DNA from: Bacillota bacterium
Lineage (GTDB): Bacteria > Bacillota > Clostridia > Christensenellales > SZUA-584
Direction of reading: 5' to 3'
Assembly (NCBI GenBank): GCA_023410595.1
Contig: JAEYPO010000001.1
Span: 256,260-320,259, forward strand
Length of the DNA: 64,000 nucleotides
The notes below the pieces were generated by a model, which made no database searches, was not told the origin of the DNA, and was given only the letters and a program-made list of their open reading frames with translations. This document shows positions 24,614 to 33,059 of the stretch, piece by piece (position 1 is the first letter of the stretch; each line of letters starts with the position of its first letter). The position numbers and the translations under genes were made by a program.

Positions 24614-25930
24614 ATGGACCTGTTCGGGAAATTAAGGATTCTCACAGACGCGGCGAAGTATGACGTCGCCTGCACGTCGAGCGGAGTGGATAAGAAGGCG
24701 ACGCCCGGCGGCGTCGGAAGCGCCGCGTCGTTTGGCATCTGCCACAGCTTCGCGGGCGACGGGCGGTGCATATCGCTGCTTAAGGTGCTTATGACTAACG
24801 CGTGCGCTTACGACTGCGCGTACTGCGTAAACAAGCGCTCCAACGATACGCCGCGCGCTACGTTTGAACCGCGCGAGCTCGCGGAGCTCACGATAGGCTT
24901 TTATCGCCGCAATTACATAGAGGGGCTGTTCTTAAGCTCCGCGGTACTTAAAAGCCCCGACCTCACAGTTGAGCGCATGATAGAGACGCTGCGGCTGCTG
25001 CGCGAGGAATACCGCTTTTGCGGCTACATACACGCAAAATCCATACCCGGCGCGGATAAAGCGCTAATCGCACGGCTGGGCACGCTCGCCGACCGCATGA
25101 GCGTCAACATAGAGCTGCCCTCACAGGAGAGCCTTGAGCTGCTCGCGCCCCAAAAGACTAAACAGTCGATACTTAAGCCCATGCGTTTCATAAGCGAGCG
25201 CATAGAGCAGAGCTCAAAAGAGCTCGTGCGCTATAATAGCGCTCCAAGATTCGCTCCGGCGGGGCAGAGCACGCAGATGATAGTGGGCGCGTCGGGCGAG
25301 AACGATTTAAAGATACTGAGCCTGACGGAAGGGCTTTATAACAACTACAAGCTCAAGCGCGTGTTTTTCTCCGCTTATATACCGACGGTGGAAAGCTCGC
25401 TGCTGCCTACGCCGGATACTAAGCCTCCGCTGCTGCGCGAGCACCGGCTGTATCAGGCGGACTGGCTGCTTCGGTTTTACGGTTTTTCCGCTTCCGAGCT
25501 GCTGGATGATGCACACCCCAATTTTAACCAATATCTCGACCCGAAATGCAGCTGGGCGCTGCACAACCCCGAACACTTCCCCGTTGAGGTAAACCGCGCA
25601 CCATACAGGACGCTGCTGCGCGTGCCGGGCATAGGTGTGCGCAGCGCGCAGCGTATAATGACCGCCCGCCGTACGGGCAGCCTCGACTTCGCCGGGCTTA
25701 AAAAGCTGGGCGTCGTGCTCAAGCGAGCGCAGTATTTCATCACATGCTCGGGCAAGCGTCCTAACAGCCTTGACACGGCTCAGGACGCGCTGCTTTGCGC
25801 GCTGCTGTCCGAGCAGGCGCGCGGCAGAATGGAGCAGACTATTATGGGCATGCCAAGACAGCTTTCGCTGTTCGAGCATCCTGCTCTTGCACAGGAGGAG
25901 TTTCGCAAATGTCTGAGCGGCGAGCTTTGA
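24614..25930 (+). CDS. Radical-SAM protein, putative DNA modification/repair (TIGR03916 type)
   Basis: 438 residues from the ATG at 24614. That start is preferred because family members begin near 'KLRILTDAAKYDVACTSSG' and AAGGAG lies 11 nt upstream; the frame is open further upstream. The radical-SAM cluster motif is Cys64, Cys68, Cys71 in 'CAYDCAYCVNKRSND'. 'VNIELPSQESLELLAPQKT' and 'STQMIVGASGEND' follow. Near the C-terminus a helix-hairpin-helix, 'LLRVPGIGVRSAQRI', points to DNA binding. The family is found beside TIGR03915 proteins, named for a link to uracil-DNA glycosylase, and is a predicted but uncharacterised DNA-repair system. The stop lies 22 nt inside the next gene. Confidence 0.9.
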   Translation: MDLFGKLRILTDAAKYDVACTSSGVDKKATPGGVGSAASFGICHSFAGDGRCISLLKVLMTNACAYDCAYCVNKRSNDTPRATFEPRELAELTIGFYRRNYIEGLFLSSAVLKSPDLTVERMIETLRLLREEYRFCGYIHAKSIPGADKALIARLGTLADRMSVNIELPSQESLELLAPQKTKQSILKPMRFISERIEQSSKELVRYNSAPRFAPAGQSTQMIVGASGENDLKILSLTEGLYNNYKLKRVFFSAYIPTVESSLLPTPDTKPPLLREHRLYQADWLLRFYGFSASELLDDAHPNFNQYLDPKCSWALHNPEHFPVEVNRAPYRTLLRVPGIGVRSAQRIMTARRTGSLDFAGLKKLGVVLKRAQYFITCSGKRPNSLDTAQDALLCALLSEQARGRMEQTIMGMPRQLSLFEHPALAQEEFRKCLSGEL

Positions 25931-26859
25931 CACGGGCCCCAGGGCAAGCCGTGAGGCTTGACGGGGTGTGCATACGGGGTCCCCAGCAAGCCGTGAGGCT
26001 TGATGGGGTGTGCATACGGGGTCCCCAGCAAGCCGTGAGGCTTGATGGGGTGTGCATATACGAATACGACGGCAGCTTTGACGGGCTGATGTGCTGCGTC
26101 TTCGAGAGCTACGAAAACAAAGAGCTGCCCATGGACGTACTGCCCCAGGGCGCGCAGCTTCCCATGCTGCTGCCGGTTAAGGTTATAGAGACGGACGCTG
26201 AGCGCGCGAAAAGAGTAAAAGCATCAATACCTAAGAAGATGGGCAAAGAGGCTGCAGAATTCGTACGCAATGCGTTTCTGACATGTCATCCGCAAAAGGA
26301 GCTGCTCACGCTCAAATTCCTGCGGCTGGGGTTTCGCTGTGGCCCGTCCGTAATGGATATGCTGACCGACGAAACGGTGCATGCGCTGTTTACGGCAGTC
26401 AATCATCTTAAGCATGAGGCGCATCTGTATACGGGGTTTATACGCTTTTCCGAAACGAACGGCGCGCTGACCTCACAGATAGAGCCTAAAAACTTCGTGC
26501 TGCCGCTTATATCGCCGCATTTCTGCGAGCGGTTCCCCGGCGAACGCTTCCTCATATACGATAAAACGCACGACATGGCGCTGCTGCACGAAAACGGCAA
26601 AACGGCCATTTGCGGCATAGAGGATTTTGAGCAGCCGAGGCCGGGCGCGGAGGAGCTTAAATTCCGCGAGCTGTGGCGGCTGTTCTACGATACGATAGAG
26701 ATAAAGGAGCGGCATAACCCGCGCTGCCGCATGAGCCACATGCCTAAGCGGTACTGGAGCTGCATGACCGAGTTCGTTCGCGAGGAGCTCGAAACGCGTG
26801 CGCTGCCCCAGTCCGCACACGGCGCAAAAAAGCTGCCGAACCCGGAAGCGCGGCCTTAA
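25909..26859 (+). CDS. TIGR03915-family putative DNA-repair protein with an in-frame triple-repeat insertion
   Basis: 316 residues, about 60 longer than the family usually is. The family domain begins with 'YEYDGSFDGLMCCVFESY' (about residue 51), continues through 'AAEFVRNAFLTCHP' and 'HLYTGFIRFSE', and ends with 'RELWRLFYDTIEIKERHNP', all characteristic. Before it lie a 10-residue start and three 14-residue repeats 'GPQQAVRLDGVCIR' encoded by three tandem copies of the 42-nt intergenic hairpin repeat. The ATG at 25909 has an excellent AGGAGGAG site 9 nt upstream, inside the end of the radical-SAM gene, so the repeats are probably translated. The protein is the partner of the radical-SAM enzyme. 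Confidence 0.88.
   Translation: MSERRALTRAPGQAVRLDGVCIRGPQQAVRLDGVCIRGPQQAVRLDGVCIYEYDGSFDGLMCCVFESYENKELPMDVLPQGAQLPMLLPVKVIETDAERAKRVKASIPKKMGKEAAEFVRNAFLTCHPQKELLTLKFLRLGFRCGPSVMDMLTDETVHALFTAVNHLKHEAHLYTGFIRFSETNGALTSQIEPKNFVLPLISPHFCERFPGERFLIYDKTHDMALLHENGKTAICGIEDFEQPRPGAEELKFRELWRLFYDTIEIKERHNPRCRMSHMPKRYWSCMTEFVREELETRALPQSAHGAKKLPNPEARP
25933..26058 (+). repeat. Three tandem 42-nt hairpin repeats inside a coding region
   Basis: Copies at 25933-25974, 25975-26016 and 26017-26058. The last two are identical: CGGGGTCCCC, AGCAAGCCGT, GAGGCTTGAT, GGGGTGTGCA, TA. The unit folds as CCCCAG-CAAGCC-gtga-GGCTTG-ATGGGG, 12 bp with one mismatch. 42 is a multiple of three, so the frame is kept through all copies. 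Confidence 0.95.
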
Positions 26860-27019
26860 GCCAAATCATAATTGCCTGCAGAAAAACAAAGCCAAAAAAA
26901 TACAACTCAATCGCTTCACCTTCGCATGCATCAAATGCTGTTACTTTAAATATACGTGGTTATATACAAACGGCCTAAGAGACATTTTGTTATTCCAATA
27001 ATTAAGGAGGCGGGTCGAT

Positions 27020-27169
27020 ATGAATGTGCTGGTATCGGGCGGAATCGACGACAGGGAAACACGCGATAAGACCGGCAAGACGAAGAAAACAGTGGAGTTT
27101 ACGCCGCCCATAGGAAAAGCCGCGGTGTATTATACTGGCCACAAAGGACAAAGGCATGGAGATCTTTGA
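27020..27169 (+). CDS. Small reading frame with a strong ribosome-binding site, possibly a frameshifted remnant
   Basis: 49 codons from an ATG preceded by TTAAGGAGGCGGG, one of the best ribosome-binding sites in the window. It begins MNVLVSGGIDDRETRD and continues 'KKTVEFTPPIGKAAVYYTG'. No family recognised. One nucleotide out of frame the sequence continues as 'ATKDKGMEIFESETVRA' and a stop at about 27189, which looks more protein-like than the in-frame end. It could be a true small protein or the start of a frameshifted gene. Confidence 0.35.
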   Translation: MNVLVSGGIDDRETRDKTGKTKKTVEFTPPIGKAAVYYTGHKGQRHGDL

Positions 27170-27219
27170 GTCGGAAACGGTTCGCGCATAGCGTCGCTTT
27201 GCCTCCCGGCGATAATATA

Positions 27220-27256
27220 TGGGGTCCCCCAAAAGACGTGAGGCTTTTAGGGGTGA
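27220..27256 (+). repeat. Hairpin repeat copy with compensatory stem changes
   Basis: GGGGTCCCCC then AAAAGACGTGAGGCTTTTAGGGGTG. The outer CCCC/GGGG pairing and the GTGAGG loop side are kept, but the inner stem is AAAAG/CTTTT instead of CAAGC/GCTTG, so both arms changed together. Confidence 0.75.
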
Positions 27257-27357
27257 AAATTGATATAGCGGTAATGCGAAAATCTATGCGCCGTGTTATA
27301 ATGTGCATACTTTAACGCAGAGCTCGTAAAGTGAGCGTAATGGCGTGTAAATCATAG

Positions 27358-27867
27358 ATGGACGGTGGCGTAATGGATACAGGCAGCGTTTCCATATTGG
27401 AATGCAAAGGCGATTTCGAAGAAAGCGCGCGGGTGATACGCGAAGCGTTTGTGACGGTTGCAAAAGAGTTCAACATAACTAAAGAAAACGCGCCGTCAAA
27501 CGGCGCGTTTCTAAAGGCCGATGCGCTGAAAACACTTACGGAAAAGGGGATTAAGCTCTTTGACGTTTGGCAGGACGGCGAGCGCGCGGGCTTTTTTGCA
27601 GTGGAGGACGCGGGCGACGGCGTGTTCTATATCGAGAAGCTTGCAGTGCTGCCCGGCAAAAGGCATAACGGCATAGGCAGGCGCATACTCGACTTTGCCG
27701 TTGAATGCATAAAGAGCCTATCCGGCGAGAAGATCTCAATAGCTATAGTAAACGAAAACGCCGTGCTCAAGCGCTGGTATGAAGACTACGGTTTTACGGA
27801 AGTGCGCCTGAAAGAAATCGGGCATCTGCCGTTTACCGTGTGTTTTATGGAGCTGCCGCTCAGGTAA
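27358..27867 (+). CDS. GNAT-family N-acetyltransferase
   Basis: 169 residues with the GNAT core: 'GFFAVEDAGDGVFYIEKLAVLPGKRHNGIGRRIL' covers beta-4, motif A and the acetyl-CoA loop (the R/Q-x-x-G-x-G/A element is 'RHNGIG'), followed by 'ISIAIVNENAVLKRWYEDYGFTEV'. It transfers an acetyl group to an unknown amine, possibly a small molecule. The ATG at 27373 is an alternative start. It is a single gene with its own terminator; nothing nearby gives its substrate. Confidence 0.85.
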   Translation: MDGGVMDTGSVSILECKGDFEESARVIREAFVTVAKEFNITKENAPSNGAFLKADALKTLTEKGIKLFDVWQDGERAGFFAVEDAGDGVFYIEKLAVLPGKRHNGIGRRILDFAVECIKSLSGEKISIAIVNENAVLKRWYEDYGFTEVRLKEIGHLPFTVCFMELPLR

Positions 27868-27880
27868 CATTTATATATGC

Positions 27881-27910
27881 AAGCCGGTCTTTAACAAGGC
27901 CGGCTTTTTA
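27881..27910 (+). terminator. Rho-independent terminator after the GNAT gene
   Basis: AAGCCGG/CCGGCTT stem followed by TTTTT, 13 nt after the stop codon. Confidence 0.85.
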
Positions 27911-28311
27911 ACAGTTTTTATCTGGTTGCACTCTGCGCAACTATTTGTACAATAGCTTTATCCTGCATATCATTAAAATAGCCCAGCAAGCAAAGATCCT
28001 TGGGACAGCAATCATAATAGCATAAACCAAAAATATTCCCGCTCTTGTTTATTTTCGCTTATAGCCATTTGTACAGCATTGGTATATAATATGAATAGTA
28101 TAAATGTCTATAATTTCAAATTAATATATTAGAAACATAAGCTTTTAAAACGGGAAAACAGCAATTATGAAAAGGGAGTTCTATTTCACCAAAAACGATG
28201 GCGTTATTTTATTTCATTAATTTTCTTTAGGGATAATCCAATTAAATAACGGGGCCCCAGCAAGTCATGAGGACTTGATGGGGCAATAAAGAAAAGCGGG
28301 GTAAAGAAGCG
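27911..28311. other. AT-rich intergenic region before the MFS gene
   Basis: About 400 bases without a gene. A TATAAT at 28085-28090 could be a -10 element but lacks a clear -35. A hairpin repeat copy lies at 28250-28285, about 25 nt before the MFS start. Nothing else seen. Confidence 0.55.
28250..28285 (+). repeat. Hairpin repeat copy before the MFS gene
   Basis: CGGGGCCCCAGCAAGTCATGAGGACTTGATGGGGC. The inner stem is CAAGTC/GACTTG, again a paired change from CAAGCC/GGCTTG. Confidence 0.75.
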
Positions 28312-29679
28312 ATGAACGAAGTAAAACCAATCGGAAAGCTTAGGCTTTGGGGGCTTGTCTGGGGTCTTGGGCTTGCGGGACAGCTGTGCTGGAATATCGA
28401 GAACCAATGGTTCAACACGTTCGTTTACGCGAAAATAGCCAAAGATTCCAACATCGTAACGCTTATGGTGATAACAAGCGCGCTTGTAACTACGTTTTCA
28501 ACGTTCTTCTTCGGCACGCTTTCCGACCGCAGAGGCTCAAGGCGCAAGTTCATTTCTATAGGCTATATCGCCTGGGGCCTGTTTACCATCGCTTTCGGGC
28601 TCACCGAGTTTATAGGGAGCGGCACGGTAGGCACGGCTAGTAAATTAGGTGTGCTTGCGGCCGTGCTCGTAATACTCATGGACGATATAATGAGCTTTTT
28701 CGGCTCGATGGGCAACGATTCGGGCTATAACGCCTGGTCTAACGATATGACGACGGATAAAAACCGCGGGCAGATAGGAGCGGCGCTTGCCACGCAGCCG
28801 GTCATAGGCACTATCGTGGGAACGGTGTTGGGCGGCATGCTAATAGGCAGCGACGACAACTATCAGCGTCTGTTCTGGGTAATGGGTCTGTTCGTAATAG
28901 CTATGGGCATACTGTCGCTGTTGACGCTGCGCGAGGCGCCGGGGCTGAAGGCAAGCAGGGAGGGTTCGTTCTGGCGTCAGTTCGGCAGCGTGTTCAACTT
29001 TAAAAGCTTCTTTGCTCAGAGCGAGCTCGTGCTCGTCTGTGTTACCACAACGCTGTTTTTCATCGCCTTTAACGTGTATTTTGTGCAGATGGGCAACTGG
29101 ATGATATATTATATGGGCTTCTCGCCCGACACGATGGGGCTCATACAGGGCATAGGACTGATAGCCGCAATGGTGCTCGCGATACCCGCGGCGCGGCTTA
29201 TTAACCGCAACAGGACTCCGCATGTGGGCGCGGCGGCGATAGTCATCAACATGATAGGCTTGTGGGTGCTTTACCTGTTCGTGAGGCCCGGCACGGTGGA
29301 CACGGGCAGCATATTCTCCGCGGCAAACCTGCCGCTGCTGCTTGCTATATTCATGGCGGGCGCGGGCTATATACTCATAATGCAGTCCATGACGATGTGG
29401 GTGAAGCAGCTATATCCGTCGCACAGCCGCGGCCAGTATGAGGGCATACGCGTGATGTTCTTTACTCTCATACCGATGATAATAGGAACGAGCATAGGCA
29501 ACGCAGTAATAAAAGGCGGCGCGGGTACTATAGTCAACGAATATGGCATAACGGAGAACATACCGACGGAATCCATATACCTCTGGGCCGCAGTGCTTGT
29601 ACTGCTCGCTTTTATACCGCTTTATTTCGCGGGCAGGCGGTACTACAGGCGGCTAAAAGATGCAATAATTAAGGCGTAA
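28312..29679 (+). CDS. Major facilitator superfamily transporter, probably for a sugar or glycoside
   Basis: 455 residues with 12 predicted membrane segments. The cytoplasmic motif between helices 2 and 3 is 'GTLSDRRGSRRKFI', the MFS signature. 'IMDDIMSFFGSMGNDSGYNAW' in helices 4-5 resembles SLC45/GPH-like sugar transporters. It opens a three-gene cluster with DUF2804 and GH2 genes, spaced 16 nt and 1 nt, so it probably imports the glycoside that the GH2 enzyme cleaves. Confidence 0.88.
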   Translation: MNEVKPIGKLRLWGLVWGLGLAGQLCWNIENQWFNTFVYAKIAKDSNIVTLMVITSALVTTFSTFFFGTLSDRRGSRRKFISIGYIAWGLFTIAFGLTEFIGSGTVGTASKLGVLAAVLVILMDDIMSFFGSMGNDSGYNAWSNDMTTDKNRGQIGAALATQPVIGTIVGTVLGGMLIGSDDNYQRLFWVMGLFVIAMGILSLLTLREAPGLKASREGSFWRQFGSVFNFKSFFAQSELVLVCVTTTLFFIAFNVYFVQMGNWMIYYMGFSPDTMGLIQGIGLIAAMVLAIPAARLINRNRTPHVGAAAIVINMIGLWVLYLFVRPGTVDTGSIFSAANLPLLLAIFMAGAGYILIMQSMTMWVKQLYPSHSRGQYEGIRVMFFTLIPMIIGTSIGNAVIKGGAGTIVNEYGITENIPTESIYLWAAVLVLLAFIPLYFAGRRYYRRLKDAIIKA

Positions 29680-29695
29680 CGGAAAGGAGTTTGTC

Positions 29696-30715
29696 ATGCA
29701 AAGAGAGATAACGCAAGCACAGAAGCTGCTTGATGAAAACGGCGCGCTTATTGAGCCGGGCTATGCCAGAAAGATGATGTTCGAGTACAACCGCGAGCAG
29801 ATAAAGGCGGGGCCGTTCTCGCTTAAAGAATGGGATTTTTATCAGGCGATCTCGGGGGATTACGTGCTGCAGCTTACCATAGGGCACGTTTCTTATGTCG
29901 CGAGCTTTTCCGTCATGTTGTTCAATATAAAGACGGGCGAGAAGGAAAACTTTACGCGCATGAAGCCGCTTCCTTTGCGCAGCGGTATCAGTTTTCCCCA
30001 CAACCCCGAAAACCCCGGCGTGCTTGAGGTTGTGGGCAATGACTATTTCATGCGCTTCGAGACCCGCGAGCATGAGCGCGCTCTCACCGTGCAGGCGGAC
30101 GATAAGAAGCTAGGCAAGATAGACATAGACATCGTTCTCAATAACGACCCAGGTAATGAGAAGATGGTAATCGCTACGCCGTTCATTAAGAGCAACCAGT
30201 TCTACCTTAACTACAAGGAGAACTATTACGGCATTAAAGGGCGCGCACAGGTGGGAGATATGAGCATGCAGCCGGGGGAAAATGACACGGCGCTTCTTGA
30301 CTGGGGCAGGGGCGTGTGGCCGTTTAAGCACGAGTGGTTCTGGGGCAACGGTTCTGGTTTCGTAAACGGCGGAAGGTTCGGCTTCAATATCGGCTGGGGC
30401 TTCGGGAACCTTGAATACGCCACGGAGAACATGTTCTTCTGGAACGGCAGGGCGTATAAGCTCGATACGCTTACCGTAGAGCGCGACGAACGCGACTATA
30501 TGAAGCCGTGGCATTTTACTGATAACGAGGGCATGTTCGACTTTACTATGACGCCTGTCTACGACCGCTATACAGAAAACAACATGCTCGTTATCAACAC
30601 ACACTGCCACCAGATATTCGGCCTCTACAGCGGAACGGCCAAACTGCCGGACGGAGAGATAATCGAGGTAAAGGACTTGACGGCTTTCTGCGAGCACGCC
30701 GAGAATAGATGGTAA
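29696..30715 (+). CDS. DUF2804 family protein
   Basis: 339 residues, typical for DUF2804: 'EITQAQKLLDENGALIEPGYAR' split around the conserved 'GYAR', then 'KEWDFYQA', 'LLDWGRGVWPFKHEWFWGNGSG', 'FGFNIGWGFGN' and 'ATENMFFWNGRAYKLD'. The family's function is not established; its beta-rich, tryptophan-rich core resembles lipocalin- or hydroxyneurosporene-synthase-like folds. It often accompanies carbohydrate genes, as here between an MFS transporter and a GH2 enzyme. A GGAAAGGAG site precedes the ATG. Confidence 0.88.
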   Translation: MQREITQAQKLLDENGALIEPGYARKMMFEYNREQIKAGPFSLKEWDFYQAISGDYVLQLTIGHVSYVASFSVMLFNIKTGEKENFTRMKPLPLRSGISFPHNPENPGVLEVVGNDYFMRFETREHERALTVQADDKKLGKIDIDIVLNNDPGNEKMVIATPFIKSNQFYLNYKENYYGIKGRAQVGDMSMQPGENDTALLDWGRGVWPFKHEWFWGNGSGFVNGGRFGFNIGWGFGNLEYATENMFFWNGRAYKLDTLTVERDERDYMKPWHFTDNEGMFDFTMTPVYDRYTENNMLVINTHCHQIFGLYSGTAKLPDGEIIEVKDLTAFCEHAENRW

Positions 30716-30716
30716 C

Positions 30717-32504
30717 ATGAAGAATAAAAGCAGCATAAGAAACGACTTATACACGCGCTGGGGGGAGAAGCTCGATAAGCATTGCCCGCTGGATGAATAC
30801 CCGAGGCCGCAGATGCGCAGGGACGATTGGCTGTGCCTAAACGGCATATGGCAGTACGCCATACGCGGGAGCGGCGAGCCTGAACCGGCGGTTTACGACG
30901 GCGACATCGTCGTGCCGTTTTCTCCCGAGAGTTTGCTTTCCGGCGTGAATAGACAGCTTAAGCCGGGCGAGACCTTGTGGTATAAACGCACGGTTTGGTT
31001 TGAAAAGCCGGAGGGAAAAAGGCTGCTGCTGCATTTCGGAGCGGTGGATCAGCGCTGCACCGTATATTGCAACGGCAGGAAAGCGGGCTCGCATTCGGGC
31101 GGCTATTGGCCTTTTGGTTTTGACTTAACGGAGCTTACAAGGGAAGGGGACAACACGCTTGTACTGGCCGTTACGGATGATTCGGACTTAGGCTCTGAGG
31201 CGTACGGTAAGCAAAAACTTGAGCGCGGCGGCATCTGGTACACTGCGCAGAGCGGCGTCTGGCAGACGGTGTGGGCTGAGTACGTGCCGCGCCAGTATAT
31301 AACGGATATAAGAATAACGCCCGACTGCAGAAACGCAGAGGCCGAATTCTGCGTAGAATTTGCGGACGGCAATAATATACCGGAATACCGCGTTCAGGTA
31401 TTTGAGGACAGGCAGCTCGTATCGGAAGGAGTCTTTTTGGAAACCACCGCACGTCTGCCGGTGAGAGACTTTAGATACTGGAGCCCCGACGATCCGTTTT
31501 TATACAAGGTGAAGATAACGGCCGGGGAGGATACCGTAAAGAGCTATTTCGGCATGCGCGAGTTCGACGCCGTGCGCGACGATAGCGGCCGCCTTCGCTT
31601 TACGCTAAACGGTAAGCCGCTTTACCAGACGGGCCTGCTGGATCAGGGCTACTGGAGCGACGGGCTTTATACCGCGCCAAGCGACGAAGCGATGGTATGG
31701 GAAATAAGCGAGCTTAAAAAGCTAGGCTTCAACATGCTGCGCAAGCATATTAAGATAGAACCCTTACGCTGGTACTACCATTGCGACAGGCTGGGCATGC
31801 TCGTGTGGCAGGACTTTGTGAGCGGAGGCGGGCCATATAAGCCTTTAGTTACGCAGGTGCTGCCGTTTTTAAACATAGGCCTTAACGATAAGCGCCTGCG
31901 GCTGTTTGGCCGCCGCTGCAAAGAGGGCAGGGCAGCGTTTCTGCGCGACATGGCGCGTACAATAAAGCTGCTGCAAAACGTAGTAAGCATCGCGGTCTGG
32001 GTGCCGTTCAATGAAGGCTGGGGGCAGTTCGACGCGCTGCGCATATCGCGCACGCTTAAAAACATGGACCCTTCAAGGCTTGTCGACCACGCGAGCGGTT
32101 GGCACGACCAGGGCGGCGGTGATTTTAAGAGCCGGCATATCTATTATAAGAAACACCGTATGCGTCCCGATAAATACGGGCGCGTACAGGCTCTCACCGA
32201 ATTCGGAGGCTACAGCTGTCCGGCCGTCGGCCATATGGCCTCGGATGTGCTGTTCGGATACCGCATGTATGAGGGCGAGGACGAACTGACGGCGGCCTAT
32301 GAGCAGCTTTTTACGCATGAGGTACTGCCCGCCGCAAGAGAAGGGCTTGCCGCCTCCGTCTATACGCAGGTAAGCGACGTGGAGGACGAGATAAACGGCC
32401 TGTTTACGTACGACCGCGCGGCATTCAAGCTGCGCGAAGACGCCGTACACAAAATCAACGACGCGCTGAAAGAAACAATCAAGGAGCAATCGCATGAGAA
32501 TTGA
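30717..32504 (+). CDS. Glycoside hydrolase family 2 enzyme
   Basis: 595 residues without a signal peptide. The jelly-roll N-domain shows 'LCLNGIWQYAI' and 'GGIWYTAQSGVWQTVW', the GH2 sugar-binding signature; an Ig-like domain follows; the TIM barrel has 'GFNMLRKHIKIEPLRWYYHCDRLG', the acid/base Glu in 'WVPFNEGWGQFD' and the candidate nucleophile in 'ALTEFGGYSC'. Substrate class (beta-galactoside, beta-mannoside, beta-glucuronide) cannot be read. Its cytoplasmic location and coupled start (the DUF2804 stop ends 1 nt before) suggest it cleaves an imported oligosaccharide. Confidence 0.9.
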   Translation: MKNKSSIRNDLYTRWGEKLDKHCPLDEYPRPQMRRDDWLCLNGIWQYAIRGSGEPEPAVYDGDIVVPFSPESLLSGVNRQLKPGETLWYKRTVWFEKPEGKRLLLHFGAVDQRCTVYCNGRKAGSHSGGYWPFGFDLTELTREGDNTLVLAVTDDSDLGSEAYGKQKLERGGIWYTAQSGVWQTVWAEYVPRQYITDIRITPDCRNAEAEFCVEFADGNNIPEYRVQVFEDRQLVSEGVFLETTARLPVRDFRYWSPDDPFLYKVKITAGEDTVKSYFGMREFDAVRDDSGRLRFTLNGKPLYQTGLLDQGYWSDGLYTAPSDEAMVWEISELKKLGFNMLRKHIKIEPLRWYYHCDRLGMLVWQDFVSGGGPYKPLVTQVLPFLNIGLNDKRLRLFGRRCKEGRAAFLRDMARTIKLLQNVVSIAVWVPFNEGWGQFDALRISRTLKNMDPSRLVDHASGWHDQGGGDFKSRHIYYKKHRMRPDKYGRVQALTEFGGYSCPAVGHMASDVLFGYRMYEGEDELTAAYEQLFTHEVLPAAREGLAASVYTQVSDVEDEINGLFTYDRAAFKLREDAVHKINDALKETIKEQSHEN

Positions 32505-33059
32505 GGATGTATAGACCTCCGCAATCGACTGGAATATCCCCGCGCCTGCGCCGAATAAGTGCGTACCGGGTGAAGCACTAATGGTGCGCGTCTGAAATCG
32601 GGAACATCCGAATGCTCATGGTTAGGTATACACAGGGATATTTGGCAGATCATTGGCGCACAAAAGGGCATGTTCTGCCTATGCTGTAGGGCGAAATCGT
32701 GACAAGCTTGACGACGGAAGAAAGCTTCCTGCCCATGCTTTATGCGGTTTATTTATATCGCGGTATGCGGCGAAGACTAAAGTTACCGGCGATTTATCGG
32801 CTACATCGGGTTTCAAGAGCGACGTTTGAAGCGCCGTTTACGCCCTGCGTTGAAAATATAAGATCCGAGAATGTAATGAAAAAAACCGGCATGTCAAAAA
32901 CCGCGGAAATCAAGCATCCTGATATCGACGAAAACAGCATGCTGCACGAACATGTGCTTTTACTGCCTGTCGCGGGAGGATTGGCTTGCAAAACGCGAAT
33001 GATATAAAATACATGCCGGAACTAATCGTCTGCCTAAATATTTGTCTTGGCCATATCCG
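32494..33059. other. Gene-free stretch after the GH2 gene, perhaps a decayed gene
   Basis: An ATG at 32494 with AAGGAG 7 nt upstream overlaps the GH2 stop as a coupled gene would, but its frame ends after six codons (TAG 32512). The same frame then stays mostly open to 32829 with two more stops (32593, 32623), a level that random sequence could also give. I cannot identify a family. The rest, to 33059, shows nothing. Confidence 0.3.

Larger units (their letters stand above)
26860..27357. other. Intergenic region with a small reading frame and one hairpin repeat
   Basis: 498 bases. It holds the small reading frame 27020-27169 described separately and a copy of the hairpin repeat at 27220-27256. 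The segment 26870-27000 is AT-rich with no visible gene. Confidence 0.6.

Noticed and set aside
25933..26058. Tandem repeats considered as a CRISPR array
   Set aside because: The three 42-nt units abut with no spacers, and related single copies occur elsewhere; no cas gene is present.
32699..33007. A 102-codon plus-strand frame after the GH2 gene
   Set aside because: No ribosome-binding site, no family and unlike its neighbours in composition; treated as non-coding or decayed.
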